NCBI GenBank assembly: GCA_034508935.3
Contig: CM067448.1
Location: forward strand, 506,109-570,108
Direction: 5' to 3'
Origin: Berghia stephanieae
Taxonomy: Eukaryota; Mollusca; Gastropoda; Nudibranchia; Aeolidiidae
DNA: 64,000 nt
The notes below the pieces were generated by a model. It saw only the letters and a program-made list of their open reading frames with translations. It had not been told where the DNA came from and did no database searches. A program made the translations under genes and the position numbers. Below, piece after piece: positions 46,944 to 60,200 of the stretch; the first letter of the stretch is position 1, and each line of letters starts with the position of its first letter.

Positions 46944-47281
46944 TTTTTGTTTTTTTGTTTGTTGCTTTAGGTCTCTTCCAACACAATTGAGGTTATATGA
47001 GAGACCGCTGAAACAAGAAAACAAGCAATTTAACAAAAATAGTACAAATGTCAATCAAAATCATAACCTAAAGATATCATAAGCTAAATTATAAATAACC
47101 AAGAACAAACAGGCAGAGGATTTACAGGAAAAAAATATCCCCTGTCAAAAATACAATCACAAACCAAAGAAGCAGGATAGGCTAGTAAAGAGAAGAAGAA
47201 ACGACATCACTATCGGATCGTACACCCATGCGAACATCATGGGTATATGATTCAAGGGTGATGCTCCCATCCAACCACCCG
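46944..47281 (-). mobile_element. short retroposon inserted in the 22-bp array
   Basis: A 338-bp insertion flanked by an 11-bp duplication ACAAATGCCTG (46933-46943 and 47282-47292). The 3' end on the minus strand (CATATAACCTCAATTGTGTT, then GGAAGAGACC and an AAAC-rich tail) resembles the family R tail (ATATGACCTTAATGTGTTGC), but the body differs, so it is a related but distinct family. Confidence 0.75.
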
Positions 47282-48198
47282 ACAAATGCCTGTCACAATT
47301 CATACAAATGCCTGTCACAATTCATACAAATGCCTTTCACAATTCATACAAATGCCTGACACAATTCATACAAATGCCTGACACAATTCATACAAATGCC
47401 TGACACAATTCATACAAATGCCTGACACAATTCATACAAATGCCTGTCACAATTTATATAAATGCCTGTCACAATTCATACAAATGCCTGTCACAATTCA
47501 TACAAATGTCTGGCACAATTCATACAAATGCCTGACACAATTCATACAAATGCCTGACACAAATGCCTGTCACAATTCATACAAATGCCTGTCACAATTC
47601 ATACAAATGCCTGACACAATTCATACAAAAGCCTGAAACAATTCATACAAATGCCTGACACAATTCACACAAATGCCTGTCACAATTCATACAAATGCCT
47701 GACACAATTCATACAAATGCCTGTCACAATTCATACAAATGCCTGACACAAATGCCTGTCACAATTCATACAAATGCCTGACACAATTCATACAAATGCC
47801 TGACACAATTCATACAAATGCCTGTCACAATTCATACAAATGCCTTTCACAATTCATACAAATGCCTGACACAATTCATACAAATGCCTGACACAAATGC
47901 CTGTCACAATTCATACAAATGCCTGACACAATTCATACAAATGCCTGACACAATTCATACAAATGCCTGTCACAATTCATACAAATGCCTGTCACAATTC
48001 ATACAAATGCCTGACACAATTCATACAAATGCCTGACACAATTCACACAAATGCCTGACACAATTCATACAAATGCCTGACACAATTCATACAAATGCCT
48101 GACACAATTCATACAAATGCCTAACACAATTCATACAAATGCCTAACACAATTCATACAAATGCCTGACACAATTCATACAAATGCCTGACACAATTC
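47282..48198. repeat. 22-bp minisatellite, right block (about 41 copies)
   Basis: Same unit as the left block and the same mix of GACA/GTCA variants. It degenerates near 48150-48198. Confidence 0.96.
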
Positions 48199-49005
48199 CT
48201 TCCAAAGATGACAACAGACTCAAATATAAATTCTACCGTCCAACGATGAGAGAACAATTAGGAAGAAAGGAGGGAGGGGTGGAGAGAGGAGAAGACTATA
48301 CAATAATGTGTTATAACTGGGTCATTGGGTGACCAATCAAATGAGTGGATGATTTCATGTCAAAATCTTTATATCATAAATGTATAGAAGAATAGAACAC
48401 GAGTCAGAATAATTATTATATTATATGATACAAATAGCAACAATTATCATAACACATGACAGGTGATGATCTATCCACGTCCATTCACACAGTCTACATC
48501 TACCAGACGTCTAAATGGCAGCTGACAATTTGTTGACAGAGCGTACTGCCCCCTTGTTATATGTCAATATATTTACACAGAATACAAAATGGCGATGACA
48601 AGAATACAAAGACTGTGGCCAATTGCCGTTAACAAAAGTCAAAAACAAAACAGCTTTGAAAAAAAAAAAAACAAAGAACACAGAACAGTTCGATCTGTCT
48701 GGAATTTAAGTGATGTATAAATGTTTTTGTTTATTGGCTGAGGGGGCTTGAGCCCAAACCATTTCGTGTTTGGTATTTTGTTCTTTATTTATGCTGTTAC
48801 GTTCACTGTTCGTCATTAGTTTTTAGTCCAGAGCTTCTAGAAGCTTCATATCGCTTTGACTGGTGATGTAGCTGTAAATCCGACAATTGTGGGACATTTG
48901 AGAGGGCTGAGCCATCGTCTGACCTCCAACCAGCCAATCCATCAGCCAACCCAATGGTTGGTGAAGATCACTTCAGTGTGGTGCCATGAGGGATACTCAC
49001 CTTTA
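48199..49005. other. intergenic, no gene seen
   Basis: AT-rich, mostly unique sequence. It has an A-run near 48659 and a short hairpin motif GGGGCTTGAGCCC at about 48744. Confidence 0.6.
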
Positions 49006-49017
49006 TCGCCAGTCAGA

Positions 49018-49522
49018 TGTTTTGTTTGTTTTTAAGGGTTTTACGGCGCTTGCAACACATTAAGGTCATATCAGCGCCAGTAAAAAGGAAGAAAATGGGA
49101 TAGTAAAAAGTTCTAGAATTACAATTAAAGCACAACAGAAAAGGTAAGACAAAGGGGAATTGGTTCAAATAGGGAACAGATGTAGATTCCAAAAGCACAC
49201 CGTCAAAGTACTTAGTTTGAGATCACCTAAAAGTCTCATCCAGACACAAGCACAGGTCCCAACTAAGAGGAATACACTCAAAAGTTTACCAATCATATAA
49301 TATAATATGTAAACTAAACATATTACAATGCATAACAGAGAGATGATTTACAAGAAAAAAAATATCATCTCCCAAAACTATAACTATACATTCGACTGTT
49401 TCCCTCCCAGCCAATGAACTCCGGCAAGGATCAGGACATCTCATTCCAAGACAATGACAGGAAACAATTGGCAAACGGGTATGGGGGGACAGAAGACACA
49501 GCATGTACCTCCCTGCCCACTG
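49018..49522 (-). mobile_element. retroposon family R copy, slightly 5'-truncated
   Basis: A 505-bp copy with a 12-bp duplication TCGCCAGTCAGA (49006-49017 and 49523-49534). It lacks the last 25 or so bases (on the minus strand, the 5' end) present in fuller copies. Confidence 0.85.
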
Positions 49523-50055
49523 TCGCCAGTCAGAAAATGGCCTTTATCCTAAGGATGTCTTGTCTTCAAGCTTGGCAAGATATAATGATGACACGATGTA
49601 GAACGATACTGTACAATCAGGGGAAAGAATACATGGGACACCAGAATTGTAGAAGGGACCGTTGACACATGATCCAATAGAATCCTAACCAAAGTATAAA
49701 ACTAAATGCAACTTGTGCCACAGTTCACAGATCCATAGTCCATTGTGTGAGGCGTGGCTTGACCCTGTAAACCCTGTGTGCTATAATACAATATATATTG
49801 GTGGTCAATGATGACAAAGTCCCCTGTAAACCCGGTGTGCTATAATACAACATATTGGTGATCAATGAGGACACACAGTTCACAGTCATGATATCAAATA
49901 AACAACCATCCCCACCCAGACACCAAGGCACAGATTAAAACATTAAATGTTATATTTCATTACAACTCAATGAATCATGAATGCAATAGAAACCTATGTG
50001 TGTTTACACATCAGTCCACGTACAGACAGAACGAACCTATCACACCAACCGATTT

Positions 50056-50088
<33 letters not shown>

Positions 50089-50126
50089 ACTATGCTGCAG
50101 TACTCTGGAGTAAAAAAAATATTTTT

Positions 50127-51640
50127 AAAAATTTTGTCCAGAAAACTCATCCTTCAACCATCAATTGATTAAAATTAAAATGACCCTCATCTTGTCAAAA
50201 ACTCAAACCTGGGACTGGTGGAAGACTTCAAAGAAATCCAAGGTTTGATGTTTGTTTTGTTTTTAATGGTTTTACTGCACTTGCGACACGTTTTGGTGAT
50301 TGCAGCGCCAGTAAAAAGGAAGGAAATGGGATAGTCAAAAAAGTTGTAGATTTACAAAAAAAATGTAGATTTACAAATTGAATTGAAAGCACCCAAGAAA
50401 AGGTAAGACAAATGGATAGTATTCAAATATGTTTTTGTTTTGTTTTTTAGGGTTTTACGCACTTGCAACACATTAAGGTCATATCAGCACTAGTGAAAAG
50501 GAAAAAATGGGATAGTAAAAAGTTCTATAATTACAATTAAAGCACCCAAGAAAAGGTAACACAAAGGGGAATTGGTTCAAATAGGAAATAGATGTAAATT
50601 CCAAGAGCACACTATCAAAGTACTTAGTTTGAGATCACCTAAACGTCTCATCCAGACACAAGCACATGTCCCTACTTCAAATGTTTACAAATCATAAATA
50701 ACACAATACAGTGGATAACAGAGAGTTGATTTACAAGGGGAAAAAATATCATCTCCCAATTCTATAACTATACATTTGACTGCTTCCCTCCCAATCAAAG
50801 ACTCCGACCAGGGCTTGGATAAAATCCCAGCAATCCCATTCCAAGACAAAGACAGAAAGCTTGTTTGTTTTGTTTTTAAGGGTTTTACGGCGCTTGCAAC
50901 ACATTTAGGTCATATCAGCGCCAGTAAAAAGGAAGAAAATGGGACAGTAAAAAGTTCTAGAATTACAATTAAAGCACCCAAGAGAAAGGAAGACAAAGGG
51001 GAACTGGGAACAAATAGGGATCAGATGCAGATTCCAAGAGCAAATCATCAATGTACTTAGTTTGAGATCACCTATAAGTCTCATCCAGACACAAGCACAA
51101 AATCCAACAAAGAGGAATACACTCAAATGCTACATTAAAAATAACAATTAAAATAATACAAAACAGAGATGATTTACAAGGAAAAAAATATCATCTCCCA
51201 AAACAATAACTCTGCATTTGACTGTTTCCCTCCCAGTCAGGACTCCGCCCAGGGCCAGGAAAAAAAAAACAAGTAATCTCATTCCAAGACAAAGACAGAA
51301 AGCATGTTGGAAAACAGATATAAGGGGATAGAAGACACAGTATGTACCTCCCTGCCCGCTATGGGAGGTCAGGATCCCCACCCAGGAAAGCAAGTTGGAA
51401 AACAGATATAAGGGGATAGAAGACACAGTATGTACCCCCCTGCCCACTATGGGAGGTCAGGATCCCCACCCAGTAAAGACAGAAAGCAACTCAGAAAACA
51501 GATACAGGGGATGGATAGAAGACACAGCCTGACCTCCTGCCACCTGTGGGAGGTCCAAGGTTTGAGAATGGTTGATAAGATCAAAGTCATTTTAATCCAA
51601 TGGATTTTTGAAGATAAAGTTTTGTGGCCCAAATATGAAA
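50127..51640. mobile_element. foldback MITE, family M1, split by nested retroposons
   Basis: The left half (50127-50248) reads TTTTGTCCAGAAAACTCATC...CAAACCTGGGACTGG. The right half (51554-51640) reads TTTGAGAATGGTTGATAAGA...GTTTTGTGGCCC. A 12-bp duplication TCCAAGGTTTGA borders the insertion (50237-50248 and 51554-51565). Confidence 0.7.
50249..51553 (-). mobile_element. retroposon family R cluster (at least three nested copies)
   Basis: Three oligo-T-rich left ends follow one another at 50249, about 50432 and 50861, and three right ends at about 51385, 51474 and 51553. That is the order expected if each copy inserted into the previous one. The innermost, 50861-51385, is bordered by GAAAGC (50855-50860 and 51386-51391). 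The outermost is missing much of its middle. Confidence 0.72.
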
Positions 51641-51649
51641 AACTTGTCT

Positions 51650-52489
51650 TTTCCGAGTACAACAACAGTCAGAATGTCCTTACTTGGCAGATATGATCAT
51701 GACAAAATGGAAGCAAGGAAAGTCATAGAGGCAAAAGTACAATCAACACTAGGACAACAACAACAACCACAATATTAACAATTATCATTAGAATCCAACA
51801 GATATCAAAATCATACAATATGGATACTCAGCAATGTCAGGATAAAACACAATGAACAAAACACAATATAACAGTTTCAAAATTGAACAAAATATCAAAC
51901 AACAAACGTTTTGGGCTCATACCCCTCCTTCAGCCAATACAAACACAGCAAAACCGTACCAATATCCAGACAGACAGTCTGGAATTCCAGTGATGTATTC
52001 GTGGTTTGACTGGAATTGGATGAAGAAGAGTGCCATGTTTGGTACTTTGTTCATTTCAGAAGTGCAATATCCCATCTTTGTTCAATATTTATTGCCAATC
52101 CACAGCTTGTATTGGCCGAGTGTCACAAGTTCCTGATCCAATCAAGTATAATAATTCATATAATTATAACACAGACACTGTTTTGATGTACATCCATCGA
52201 CATGACAACAATTTTATTAGATTTCAATTGGACAAGAAAACATTCAAATCAAATATCCATTTATCAAACTCACCAAACCTTGTCAAAAGGAGGGGTGGGG
52301 GGGGGGGGGGGGGTGGAAGAATAATTTCAGGAATCAAACGCTTTTAAAAATCTTATTACTGGTATTTGCATTTTTTAAAAATTAAATCAGCAATTTTACT
52401 GGATAAACGGTTGTCAATTGTTAACATGAAATACATCTTTCGACATGTTTTACATAATCTTCCAAACAATATAATATGGCCAAGCTGTC
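51650..52489. other. intergenic, no gene seen
   Basis: AT-rich. It contains a short hairpin motif on the minus strand near 51905-51945 (GGGGTATGAGCCC then AAAACG) and a G-run at 52296-52311. Confidence 0.55.
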
Positions 52490-52920
52490 TGTTTGTTTTA
52501 TTCTAGATTACAACTAAAAGCACACAAGAAAAGGTAAGACTAAGGGGAATGGTACAAATAGGAAACGTAGATTCCAAGAGCACACGATCAAATTACTTAG
52601 TTTGAGATCACCTAAAAGTCTCATTCACACGCAAGAACAGGTTCCCACTTCAAATGTTTACAAATCATATATAATATGTAAATAAAACATAATACAGTCA
52701 TAACAGAGAGATGATTTACAAGGAAAAAAAGATCATCTCCACAAAACTAGACATTTGACTGTTTCCCTCTCAGCCAGGGTATCAGGCCAGGGCATGGACA
52801 AAACAAAGTAATCTCAATCCAAGACAGATGGACAGCATGGTGGAAAACAGACATAGGGGGATAGAAGACACAGTAAGTGCCTCCCTGCCCACTATGGGAG
52901 GTAAGGAACCCCACCCAGCC
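52490..52920 (-). mobile_element. retroposon family R copy, internally deleted
   Basis: The left end has TGTTTGTTTTATTCTAGATT instead of the usual tail, so the GCGCCGTAAAACCC end is lost. The rest, to GGAACCCCACCCAG, is typical of the family. Confidence 0.7.
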
Positions 52921-53269
52921 CTAATTCGATCAGCAGACACCAAAGTCTTTCGACCGTGAGGTCAGTGACATTCTGACAAGACAGGAATCCACCAAACCAA
53001 TGGATATTTGATGCAAATATCGTCTGTCCCAAATGGAAAAAAAAGGGAAATGTCTTTAGTCCAATCAGGGCAGGATTGATGGAGCATTGCTTATTCTACA
53101 CCTTGTGGTTCTTGCATTATGTACAACACTCATCAAAAAAGAACAATTGATGTGTAACAGCGATGTGAGACTGGAAGTCCATTGTAAAAGCAGATGTCAT
53201 GTTCATCTATGACAACAGCAAAATGGCATTCCAAAACACATCCTCGTATCCATCCACATTATCTCGCAT

Positions 53270-53920
53270 CACAAACGTATCACTTGCCAAACCATCCCAA
53301 ACGTATCACCAACCATTCCCATCACAAACGTCTCACCAACCATTTCCATCCCAAACGTCTCACCAACCATTCCCATCACAAACGTCTCACCAGTCATTCC
53401 CATCACAAACGTCTCACCAGTCATTTCCATCACAAACGTATCACCAACCATTTCCATCCCAAACGTATCACCAACCATTTCCATCCCAAACGTCTCACCA
53501 ACCATTCCCATCCCAAACGTCTCAACAACCATTTCCATCCCAAACGTCTCACCAGCCATTTCCATCCCAAACGTATCACCAACCATTTCCACCATAAATG
53601 TATCACCAACCATTCCCATCCCAAACGTATCACCAACCATTCCCATCACAAACGTCTCAACAACCATTTCCATCCCAAACGTCTCACCAGCCATTTCCAT
53701 CCCAAACGTATCACCAACCATTTCCATCATAAACGTATCACCAACCATTCCCATCCCAAACGTATCACCAACCATTCCCATCACAAACGTCTCAACAGCC
53801 ATTTCCATCCCAAACGTATCACCAACCATTTCCATCCCAAACGTATCACCAACCATTTCCATCCCAAACGTATCACCAACCATTTCCATCACAAACATAT
53901 CAATAGCTATTTCCATCACA
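53270..53920. repeat. 27-bp minisatellite, about 24 copies
   Basis: Unit CGTATCACCAACCATTTCCA plus TCCCAAA, with CGTCTCACC variants. Open frames in several phases (for example QPFPSQTYH) result from the nine-codon period. Confidence 0.96.
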
Positions 53921-56700
53921 AACGTCTCTCATATTGCAGTAGCTTGGCCTTATTTGAATATGTCAATTGACAGTATGTGTGTTATTAGAATTACAAATGT
54001 TTTATTCAATGTCATAGAATCATCGTCAATGGAAGCGAACAAAACATGACATGGTCATGTTTATGTATTGTAGAAATGCTATATCATCATTACGATTAAT
54101 ATTATTATTATTATTATTATTATTACCATTATTATCATTTATCTATCTTTTGGAATTCTAACCTTTACTTTTACTGCCATGGGCCTATGCACAATTTACA
54201 AGTTATTATTCTGAAGCCCTGACCTCAACAACATCAGAGACAGGGCATCAAACAGACAGCAATGGGGATTCCCCTGCACAGACATCCAGGAAGGCTACAA
54301 GTCAGTCATCCATGACAAAAAGATGACTTTTCACCACTTTATTATTCTCACATTCCAGGAAGTATTTAAACCGTTCCAGACCCATCTCCAGTCAGTGGGA
54401 CCTGCCCACATTCTCCATTTGACCTCAAATCACCCCGATACTTTATATTCCTTGCGGTGCAAACAGCATTTACAAATAGCATCAATCAGCAGTAGCAAAT
54501 CATCAAAAAAAAAAAAAAAAAACTCCAGTTAGAACAGAAAATGGGAATTATTTGCAATTATTTACAAATATGATTTATCATATCTATGACGGACGGTGTG
54601 AGGGAACTACCTTCCGTTACAATATCAAACATTTCAAAATGGCCACCAAAAATTAAAAAAAGAAAGGAAGAAATGTCGAGATCCGAGAAGATTTGTGTGC
54701 AAGAAAGGGGGGGGGGGGGGGGAAGGTGGCCATGTCGAGAAAGACAGTTAGAAATGACAGAAATAATCAAGCAATAAATAATGTCTCATAGAATGGCCAG
54801 GCCAATAGAATATATGTGAAAACAAACAAGGCAGACAGCAATCCCATCAACAACAAGCAGACGGATAAAAAATCTCGTAGAAACGTTTAAAATCAATTAT
54901 TATATCCGTGTACATTTCGTCATGCAATGAAATGTTTAAAAATGGTTTAAAAATTGCCGTCATCATTCAAATCGTCAATGCATATTTAAAAAACGAGTCA
55001 TATAATATATTTCTATATACAGTCAATGGTGGGATCACCTTAGTTGGCGGGGGGGGGGGGGGGGGGACAACCCTCACCTGGTAGAAAATTACAATAATAC
55101 ACAAAAAGTGGACATAATCCGATACAAGACAAAATAAATAATTCATGAAAACAACATATGATTATTTAACATAACATCATATCCCCCCTCCCCCGTTCCC
55201 CATTGCTGAGGTTAAAAGGACATCAACTGTCTACCAGAGGCAGGTATCATCTACAGTCTGGTACCACAAGGCAAGTTCCACATGCTTTATCAATCAATCA
55301 ATCAGATGAACTTTCTTAAGGACAAGTGGGCTCTCCTAAAAAAATACTAATCTTTCTTAAATAGTTAACTTACAGCAGGGACACATTGTGAAAAGATTTC
55401 TAAACCATTTTCTATCTCCTTCGTCTGTAGTGTTTTGTTTATCCTGCTTTGTTGATAAAGGGGAAACACGAAACATCCATTATATCTGTTTTCATATATT
55501 AAATTAAAGCTTACATTAAATTTCATTGTTATGAATGACCAATCAGAAACCCAAAATGGCCATCATCGTCATCTGTCTTTGTCAATTTAATTGACGTTCA
55601 TTTTCCACTTTATTATATACTATCTATCCGCAGACAACCAATGAAGATCTAGAAGGAGGACAGTTGGATTGCCCCAATACAAGACCAGCAGCTGTCATAG
55701 GAATTCTTCTGGCCACAAACTCATGTTTTTTTTAAAACTTCCCCTCGCTTATCTCGACAAAAGTCCAATCTAAGTTTGATCCAAAACACATTGTCATCAG
55801 TGTTCCATATTCATTCAACCGCTTTTAACTTTTAAAAATGAATGATCCATTAATAAAAGAAGTCGAATTTATTTTTAAATAGCATCAAAGTACCTTTCTC
55901 AAACCCACTCGTCCCCAACACCCACCTTAAAAGACAATGACACAATGGATTCAAACATACCATAAAAACGTCCCATATTTCTTGAATCAGGGATGGAAAA
56001 TGTTCTCCTTAACCAGACCTTGAAGCATTTCTTGGCGTAGAAAACTGGCTTCAAGGCTGTCAATACAAACACACTGTCCTGAAATAAATTCTGATTATTC
56101 CAATCCATTCAATCTGACAGGGGAGAAATGGCAGGCCTTAACCTTTGAACCCTACAAATAAACTATACACAACAATACAGACATGGAACAGAAGCATCTA
56201 TTTAACTCACAATGACAGAAGATGTGGACCATTTGGGTTTCCCAATAATCATCATTGCTTTGATTATTCGCCTTAACAACCCCCATCCTCTCATCCTTCT
56301 TTCATCTTAAGCACATCTGCCTACTAGAAATTTCAATATCAGTAACCAACACGAAATTCATCAGTAACAAATGGTAACATTTCAGTAATACCAAACTAAA
56401 CCAATGCTACAGACATCCTTTTATACATACAATAAACATGACGGCCACCATTACAAGTTAGTAATATACTTCCCTATCATGGCCATCAAACTGAGTGGTA
56501 ACCTTGATAACTTTTAGAATTTGTCCTTAAAACTGATAACTTATGAAAAAAAAATATATTTTCTCTAAAACTACAACCAAATAACTGTGAAATGAAAATT
56601 CCTAATATTTGTACCATTTCCATAATGGTCATCAAATTTCAGTAACAATCACGGATGGCCCGTAAAATTAGACAGGTGTAATTATGCGTCTTATTTATCA
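53921..56700. other. intergenic, no gene seen
   Basis: AT-rich, mostly unique. It has an (ATT)n tract at 54098-54125 and G-runs at 54709-54722 and 55050-55066. Short frames here show no domain that I recognise. A hairpin plus GAAAC motif lies at 55446-55478. Confidence 0.55.
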
Positions 56701-56703
56701 TAT

Positions 56704-56709
56704 TTTATT
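56704..56709 (-). terminator. candidate USP10 polyadenylation signal
   Basis: AATAAA on the minus strand about 320 bases after the USP10 stop codon. Assigned by position only. Other AATAAA sequences occur further away. Confidence 0.3.
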
Positions 56710-57031
56710 GGCAAAGGGGGAAACCCGAAACGTCCATATCATTTGTCTTTGTAAATAACACATGAAGCCCCTATTACACATTAAAATTTATTTCTGGAGC
56801 TTCAAACACCAACATTTACATTGTATGACTATAAACACTCCTGCAAAACAAAAAACCGCTAACATTTTCTATTTTTATAGAAACTGATTGCATTTAAATC
56901 TAAGATGACAAATATCAATATATTGATACAGATACATCAATCAATCAAACAATAAAATGATCCCATCTGGTCAAATCCATAGACAAAATTCATGAACTAT
57001 TTTCCTGACTAAATAGCCCTGATAATCTCAC

Positions 57032-57216
57032 TCAAGCATCCACACGACGATAAAACAACAGATAAGGCATGCTCTTGTCAACGTGTTTGAGGACGGTGGC
57101 CTCGTCAGTCAGGGAGACTTTGGTGTCGTCAAAATGCAACCATCCGTTCACGATGGGCAGGAAGACATCAGATGTGTAATGGCCGTCATCCATTTTGGTG
57201 CCGTGGTGATTGACAA
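57032..57216 (-). CDS. USP10: USP10 last exon (His box)
   Basis: Acceptor gcttgtttcag on the minus strand. It starts by completing Val and continues VNHHGTKMDDGHYTSDVFLP, IVNGWLHFDDTKVSLTDEAT, and ends MPYLLFYRRVDA then TGA (57034-57032). Confidence 0.98.
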
Positions 57217-60200
57217 CTGAAACAAGCAATACAACAAGGCATCAATACATGGGCATAAATCATAGACAGGAACAACAATAAACAACTAGGTTTTTGTGGT
57301 AAAACATATACAGGCATTTGAGAAAGACATCGGGGATATATTTAGCTGACCAGACTGCTTGGAATTATAACAATCAACAGGTCCAAGGGGAAAATATTTA
57401 GTCGTTTTATATTTCTATTCAGTGGTTCGTTCAATACAATTTAAATGACAGATTCAAGACAGTTGGACGGCCCATTCAAAAAGTAAAGAGGAAGAAAAAA
57501 ATCCAAGTTCCAAAAACTAATGAGTCCTCCGATTAATCTAAATTGATCCAATCAAAGTCACACATTAGCCCAGGATATCTCTCCATTTTTCTCCTTGCTA
57601 ATCAAACAAACAAAAACAATTAAATATATTTAAAATTAAAATTTAAAAAACCCAGACTACATGGCATGATGAGGGGTGACAAGTCCTGTACTGTCACAGT
57701 CCTCCCTCCAAGATGAATGAATGAAGCATTGTGTATTTCTTTGATCCCCAAATCAAACCCTGACAACCATCAAATTATCCCAGCTACAATCTAAATATCA
57801 CACATCAGTCCAATCATTTCCAAAAATGTGCTGTATTGTCACGGTCATTAAATAAATAATTAAACCTCAAGGAGACAAGACGAAGACATGAAGACATGAA
57901 GACACGAAGACATAAAATAAAGACATGAAGACATAAAATAAAGACACGAAGACATGAAATGAAGACATGAAGACATAAAATAAAGACATGAAGACATAAA
58001 TGAAGACACGAAGACATGAAATGAAGACATGAAGACATGAAGACATAAAATAAAGACAAACCTCCAAACAGTTTGTAACTCCTGGACTTCAAGGGATGAT
58101 ATTTGGATTTACCAAATCGAGACATCATTTCTAATAAGAAAAAAAAATGTCAAGAAAACAAGAAAAATTAACTTTGGTTGTAATAAGAATGTTTCTTGTT
58201 CACTCTATTAAAAATGGCTACATCAACCTCATTTCAATTCGAATTCCTTTTATATTACACGTGTGTTAATTGAACATTTCAAAGGTATCAGATCATCCAT
58301 GACTACAATGACACACATAACATCAACCTACTAGGGTAAAATGTAAAGTCTCATTTTAAAAAACTATGTTATTTTGAGGTAAAGGCCAAATTATTCATAC
58401 TTGGATTATATCATAAAAAAATATTGTAAAATCATAAATGGTTGGACCTAAACAACAGAACTACATAAACACCCTTTATTCAAAACAAAAAAAATTAAGA
58501 AAATTAAAAGAAATTAGTTAATAATAATAATAATAACAATAATAACAACAATAATAATAATAATAAAAATACACGTTCATTCCAGGCACCGTGGTTAATT
58601 GGTTAAAACAATAAACATTAATTTGACACTAATTTCAACTCTGAAATCCCAAGTCATCGTCTGCATCATCTGGTCCACTCTACCATAACATCAACAACTG
58701 ACATGACAGGGCTACATCTGGCCAATATTTTATGCTTTCTCCCTCATTCATTTGTGGCTTTTTGTTGATGTTACTTGTTCTTGTTCTTGTCCATTTTTAC
58801 TCACCAGCCCGACTCTGACCACCGTGTCCTTCCAGAGTGTGGCAGTTCAAAGGTCAATGAGCCCCAAATAAACACTCGGATACCAACACAGGGTCGCCTG
58901 GTCAGGAGGTAAACATTTACTGAACTTTTAAGCAAACACGTTGACAGACTGGACTGACTTTTCCCCCATGTAGCAGGTCATTGGAAAATCGAGGAGAGTT
59001 TATAACATACTGAATTTTGTAAATATACGAAACATTGGTAACCTTTCCACCAATGGCAATAGACTTCTTGGACGGATTACGCCATTTCACTGAGGACTTA
59101 CCTTTGGGGATCTGTAGGTGGACGTCAAAGGAAATGTTCTTTTGGATCTTCTGTCCAATCCCATTGGAATATTTAAACAGTTTGAGGTGCATGATGAGGA
59201 CTGGGGGTAACTCGTCAAAGAACATCCGTCGGTGACCTTTCACCTACAGGGAGGGAGAGAGAGGAAAGCAAAATACATTAACGTCCGCTGCTCAAAACAA
59301 AAAGACATGGCAACATTGTTTGTTCCTATTCATATCCGTGCTGAAACAGAATGCTCCGAGTGACAAATGTCTGAACACCAAGCGTGTACTTACAGCGGCC
59401 AACTTATCAAAGAGCTACTAAAACAGAAAATCCCTAAGGCACAATGACGTCATGACCCAACACAGCAGTATGTTTAGACTACAATATAACACAACCTAGA
59501 TTTAGAGCGTCTGATGTACCTTGTGTTAATTTGCCAGTCAAAAAAACATAATTCAGGGCCACCTCCAAACATAAACAATCAATTTTTCTCTTAAATCTTT
59601 ATTCTCAGATTGGCAAATTGGGGCAATCCTGACCTGGGCCGCCATGTGTATTTGATTCCTACATACCCTGGGCCACCATGTGAATTTGATTCCTACATAC
59701 CCTGGGCCGCCATGTGTATTTGATTCCTACATACCCTGGGCCGCCATGTGTATTTGATTCCTACATACCCTGGGCCGCCATGTGTATTTGATTCCTACAT
59801 ACGCTGGGCCACCATGTGTATTTGATTCCTACATACCCTGGGCCACCATGTGTATTTGATTCCTACATACCCTGGGCCACCATGTGTATTTGATTCCTAC
59901 ATACCCTGGACCACCATGTGTATTTGATTCCTACATACCCTGGGCCACCATGTGTATTTGATTCCTACATACCCTGGGCCGCCATGTGTATTTGATTCCT
60001 ACATACCCTGGGCCACCATGTGTATTTGATTCCTACATACCCTGGGCCACCATGTGTATTTGATTCCTACATACCCTGGACCACCATGTGTATTTGATTC
60101 CTACATACCCTGGGCCACCGTGTGTATTTGATTCCTACATACCCTGGGCCGCCATGTGTATTTGATTCCTACATACCCTGGGCCACCATGTGTATTTGAT

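Noticed and set aside
46102-48198. CRISPR-like look of regular short repeats
   Set aside because: Units are contiguous with no unique spacers, there are no cas genes, and the window is clearly animal DNA. The same holds for the 27-, 30-, 31-, 34- and 35-bp arrays.
57814-58128. Ser/Leu/Phe/His-rich minus frame of about 104 residues
   Set aside because: Only its first part (to 58062) is the real USP10 exon. The rest is intron minisatellite read past the donor.
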